The notes under the pieces were generated by a model. The model was not told the DNA's origin. It saw nothing but the letters and a program-made list of their open reading frames with translations, and made no database searches. Source: Isoetes taiwanensis (Eukaryota > Streptophyta > Lycopodiopsida > Isoetales > Isoetaceae). Taken from it: a stretch of 64,000 bases of DNA. The DNA lies in the NCBI GenBank assembly GCA_021234155.1, contig JAJEKV010000006.1:14896902-14960901 (forward strand), read 5' to 3'. The position numbers and the translations under genes are program-made. Below, piece after piece: positions 61,498 to 64,000 of this stretch. Position 1 is the stretch's first letter. Each line of letters opens with the position of its first letter.

Positions 61498-63099
61498 CTG
61501 TATTGCTGTGGAGTTTTTAATTGGGTTTTGCTTGATTTCTGGTTAGAAATCTTGACGTATTGGACAGAATAAAGTGAAATGAAGAAGAGTTTTTGCTCTG
61601 TTGGCTGAAATGGCTGTACTTGCTGGCCGTGGTTGGCCTTATTTTGATCCAGAATTTTGCTCACACCTGCAGATTCAAATATCGAAATAAAGGGGGGGAT
61701 TTAGCAAACCTGCTGTTCTAAGAAAGTTTCAAAATCCTAATCTCTTTGGTGCATACTGGAAAAGAACATCTTGGAAGATTTCGCTCACAAAGCAAGATTT
61801 AGCCGAAAAATAAAGAACGTACTGCTCAAGTCTCAAGAATCTCTAAATTTGCATTGCATGCATAATGGTCTTATTCACGCATGAGGAGTCCAGTCAGAAA
61901 ACAGAGAAAAGGAAACAGAGCAGAAAACATGAAGATGGGTTACCTTCCCAAAGATTTGAACTAGATTTGAAGATGGGTTATAGACAGATCATCCTATATT
62001 ACCTTTCCAATTAGATGCTACAGATTTAAAAGCATCCAATGCTGTTTAAAGACATACCTGTTTGAGAAAGCCAGCAACAAATGCACGAGTGATTCTGATC
62101 TGCCCTTTACAGATGGATCCATGGTGGAAGCTCCGTCCTGATTCTTAAAACTACCTATGTTTGTTGGAGTGATTTGGGGGTCGGATTCTCAGACCCAACT
62201 CGTTTTCCCTTTTTAGATGTATGATCACGACCATTTTTGCCCTTTTGAAGGGGGCCCAATCCACTGGAATGCTGCATTTCCCATATCTGGGCAACTAAAA
62301 AAACCCCAATTCAAAATGAGGCGATTCTTTTTCTTGAAAGGATAGAATCAGAGCCTGTCTAAATCGCCAGACCGTTCTGAGTACCTTGTGTTGCGCGGAA
62401 CCTGTAAGGCAAGGATATCGATTTATGTTTTATACCGGCAAGAAGAGGTCCAAAGGCTGCCTTGAAAGCGTGGTCAGAATCCTTGCTCTTTCTGCAATGC
62501 ATAAACAAACCAGTTTTTTAACGATTAAACAAAACAGGAAGCAGATGCCAAAGACACGAACCCAATGCTGCATTACAGTCGGGATTTGCATATAAATCGA
62601 TTAAAAAAGCAATCCACCAAAACCTGGGCTAGACGAATCGTGTGTAGAAGAGCCATTACCAAGATAGGCCAAAAACCTGCTTGAAATCACCAAAAGCAGG
62701 CACCCAGAAATGCGCCAAAGTAAATTCCGCACAGGGCAACCTCCAGAACATAGAAAATGACAGAAATTTGGCAACCTCCACATTGCCGCCATAACACAGG
62801 CACGAAGAAATCCAAGTTTCGAGCTCTGCTCCGGCGTGAGAACAGAAATCGCTTTGCTCGAAAACCATTAGAATAGAATCCGCACATGTCACTATTAGAA
62901 TAGAAAACCATAGATAATAATAAATTTGTGCAATAAATTCTCCATTTTCTTTCCCACGTCATCATAAAAATAAATGCTCCATAATTGCACATGCCACCAT
63001 TAAATCACCCTTCAAAGAATATTTTGACGACTAAGATATCACCCCCTTTAATCGGCGATTTGAAAATAAAAGCCCCAAATAAAGGGGCTTTTGATCCGG
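61498..63099. other. Intergenic, possibly former upstream part of the VIM pseudogene
   Basis: A coding-like segment without stops reads leftward from 61664 to 61446 in a different frame from exon 1 and is not VIM-like. No PHD finger is visible up to 63 kb. Several open frames at 62600-62990 on the minus strand are not recognised. Confidence 0.4.
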
Positions 63100-63345
63100 G
63101 CCATCCATCCCCCAAAGAAATCAAGGGCCACGATTTCTCACGTGCCCGATCGACGGCCCAGGGATGGGGTGCATGCCCCATGCATGCCCCATGCATGCCC
63201 CCCCATCAAATCCAAGGGCTATTGTCGTGACACCTCAGAAAATCGACGGCCAGGATGAATCTCTACAAACTTTCAACCCCCCATAGGACCCATAATATAA
63301 TTGTATATATATAATAGATAATAGATATATATATATATATATCCA
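63100..63345 (-). repeat. MITE-like repeat, arm 2 of an inverted pair
   Basis: The inverse of this stretch carries, in order, (TA)n with ATCTATTATATATATAC, AGAGATTCATCCTGGCCGTC, GGGGGCATGCATGGGGCATG and GGCCCTTGATTTCTTTG, matching 53744-54000. A (TA)n run lies at 63322-63342. Confidence 0.65.
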
Positions 63346-64000
63346 AACGTGTTTGCTAAGTTTCAAGAATATGTTACTGGTCTATGAAAAGGACATAAGA
63401 AGGTTGAAAAAGAGCAGATATATGAACAAAAATGGCATAAAGAAATGGGTGTCACACCTCTTTAGTCTCTGCTTGCTATAATTTGGGAAAGACCCGGTTA
63501 TGAAGTCTCGCTTGTGAAAACCGGTTATGCGGGTTGGCAAGATGTTGATCTACGGTTTTAACAGCATACTTGGTGAATGTTTGATGAGTCTTGTGAATGA
63601 ATCTCTAAGGGGAACTTGCATGAATACGGTCTTTGGACATGACTAGACTTTTTTGGAATAATCGCCACTAAGCTATGCTATGTGCTTCTAAATTTGCAAT
63701 TAGACTCTAGCAACAGAGCACAACAAATAATGAAGAGGTGCATTTGAAAGCTCCTAAGTAATGGTTCCTATGCAAATGGGAATGCGAGCAATGAAAAGGT
63801 CAAAGTGTTCACATGTTCTAACAAGTACATGTTCACATGCACTAGCGGAAGGTATTAGCAAGGGGTGAGCAATATCTAACTTGTTCATTTAAGCTAAGGA
63901 TTTGATTCATTCTACTTTTTTTTGCAAGGTCATCTATGGCAAAAAATGCTAAGGTGAAAAATAAGGTGGGCCTTACTTGTAAGAAAGTACATGCAACTTT
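63346..64000. other. Intergenic, nothing recognised
   Basis: No coding region, repeat or element end is supported. Confidence 0.4.

Overview
The window is nuclear DNA of a land plant. It carries a plant membrane-anchored receptor-like kinase, remains of an SBP-box (SPL) transcription factor and of a VIM/ORTHRUS-type methyl-cytosine-binding E3 ligase, GT-AG introns, long AT-rich spacers, many microsatellites, and LINE, Penelope-like and Helitron-like debris. The abundant decayed retroelements, and a Penelope-like element in particular, fit a large-genome non-flowering lineage (gymnosperm, fern, lycophyte or bryophyte) better than a compact angiosperm. That placement is an inference.

Layout. 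0-1.2 kb: first exon, on the minus strand, of an unrecognised coiled-coil protein that runs off the left edge. 4.2-9.6 kb: three related LINEs, all minus strand, arranged head to tail and separated by (GA)n-rich tails. 10.9-15.6 kb: a region dense in short palindromes. It contains a decayed gene with an N-G-Q-H motif (possibly ParB/DGQHR-like) between arrays of one palindrome family, a 65-bp hairpin satellite, and a 1.32-kb foldback element whose two arms carry six 20-bp hairpins each at mirror-image positions. 17.1-19.7 kb: the one clearly intact gene, a 730-codon receptor-like cytoplasmic/membrane kinase with a roughly 350-residue insertion after DFG. 20.4-22.2 kb: a broken SPL gene between two clusters of ATTCCACG-type palindromes. 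22-29 kb: mostly empty sequence with a GAATCT minisatellite, a LINE 3' fragment and a 134-bp inverted copy of part of the kinase gene. 29.8-32.6 kb: an L1-type LINE with only two stop codons in about 1.85 kb of reading frame.

35.8-43.7 kb is a Penelope-like retroelement (minus strand): one 5.65-kb unit preceded by a 5'-truncated copy in tandem, so that 2.2-kb direct repeats (pseudo-LTRs) lie at both ends. It has an unknown N-terminal ORF, an RG-rich ORF and a reverse-transcriptase ORF with apparent splice sites. From 43.7 to 60 kb there is little recognisable coding sequence: a Helitron-like 3' terminus, tandem repeats (208 bp x3, 70 bp x2, a 400-bp duplication), a 0.85-kb GAATCT minisatellite, a 128-bp palindrome with a (TA)n core, and a 745-bp terminal-inverted-repeat element. 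60.3-61.5 kb (minus) is a VIM/ORTHRUS pseudogene in which five exons are readable and broken by a frameshift and two stop codons.

Only the kinase looks like a working gene. The rest is a record of transposition, fragment capture and gene death. The best candidate for something undescribed is the palindrome-array class of elements at 10.9-22.2 kb, above all the mirrored-hairpin foldback.
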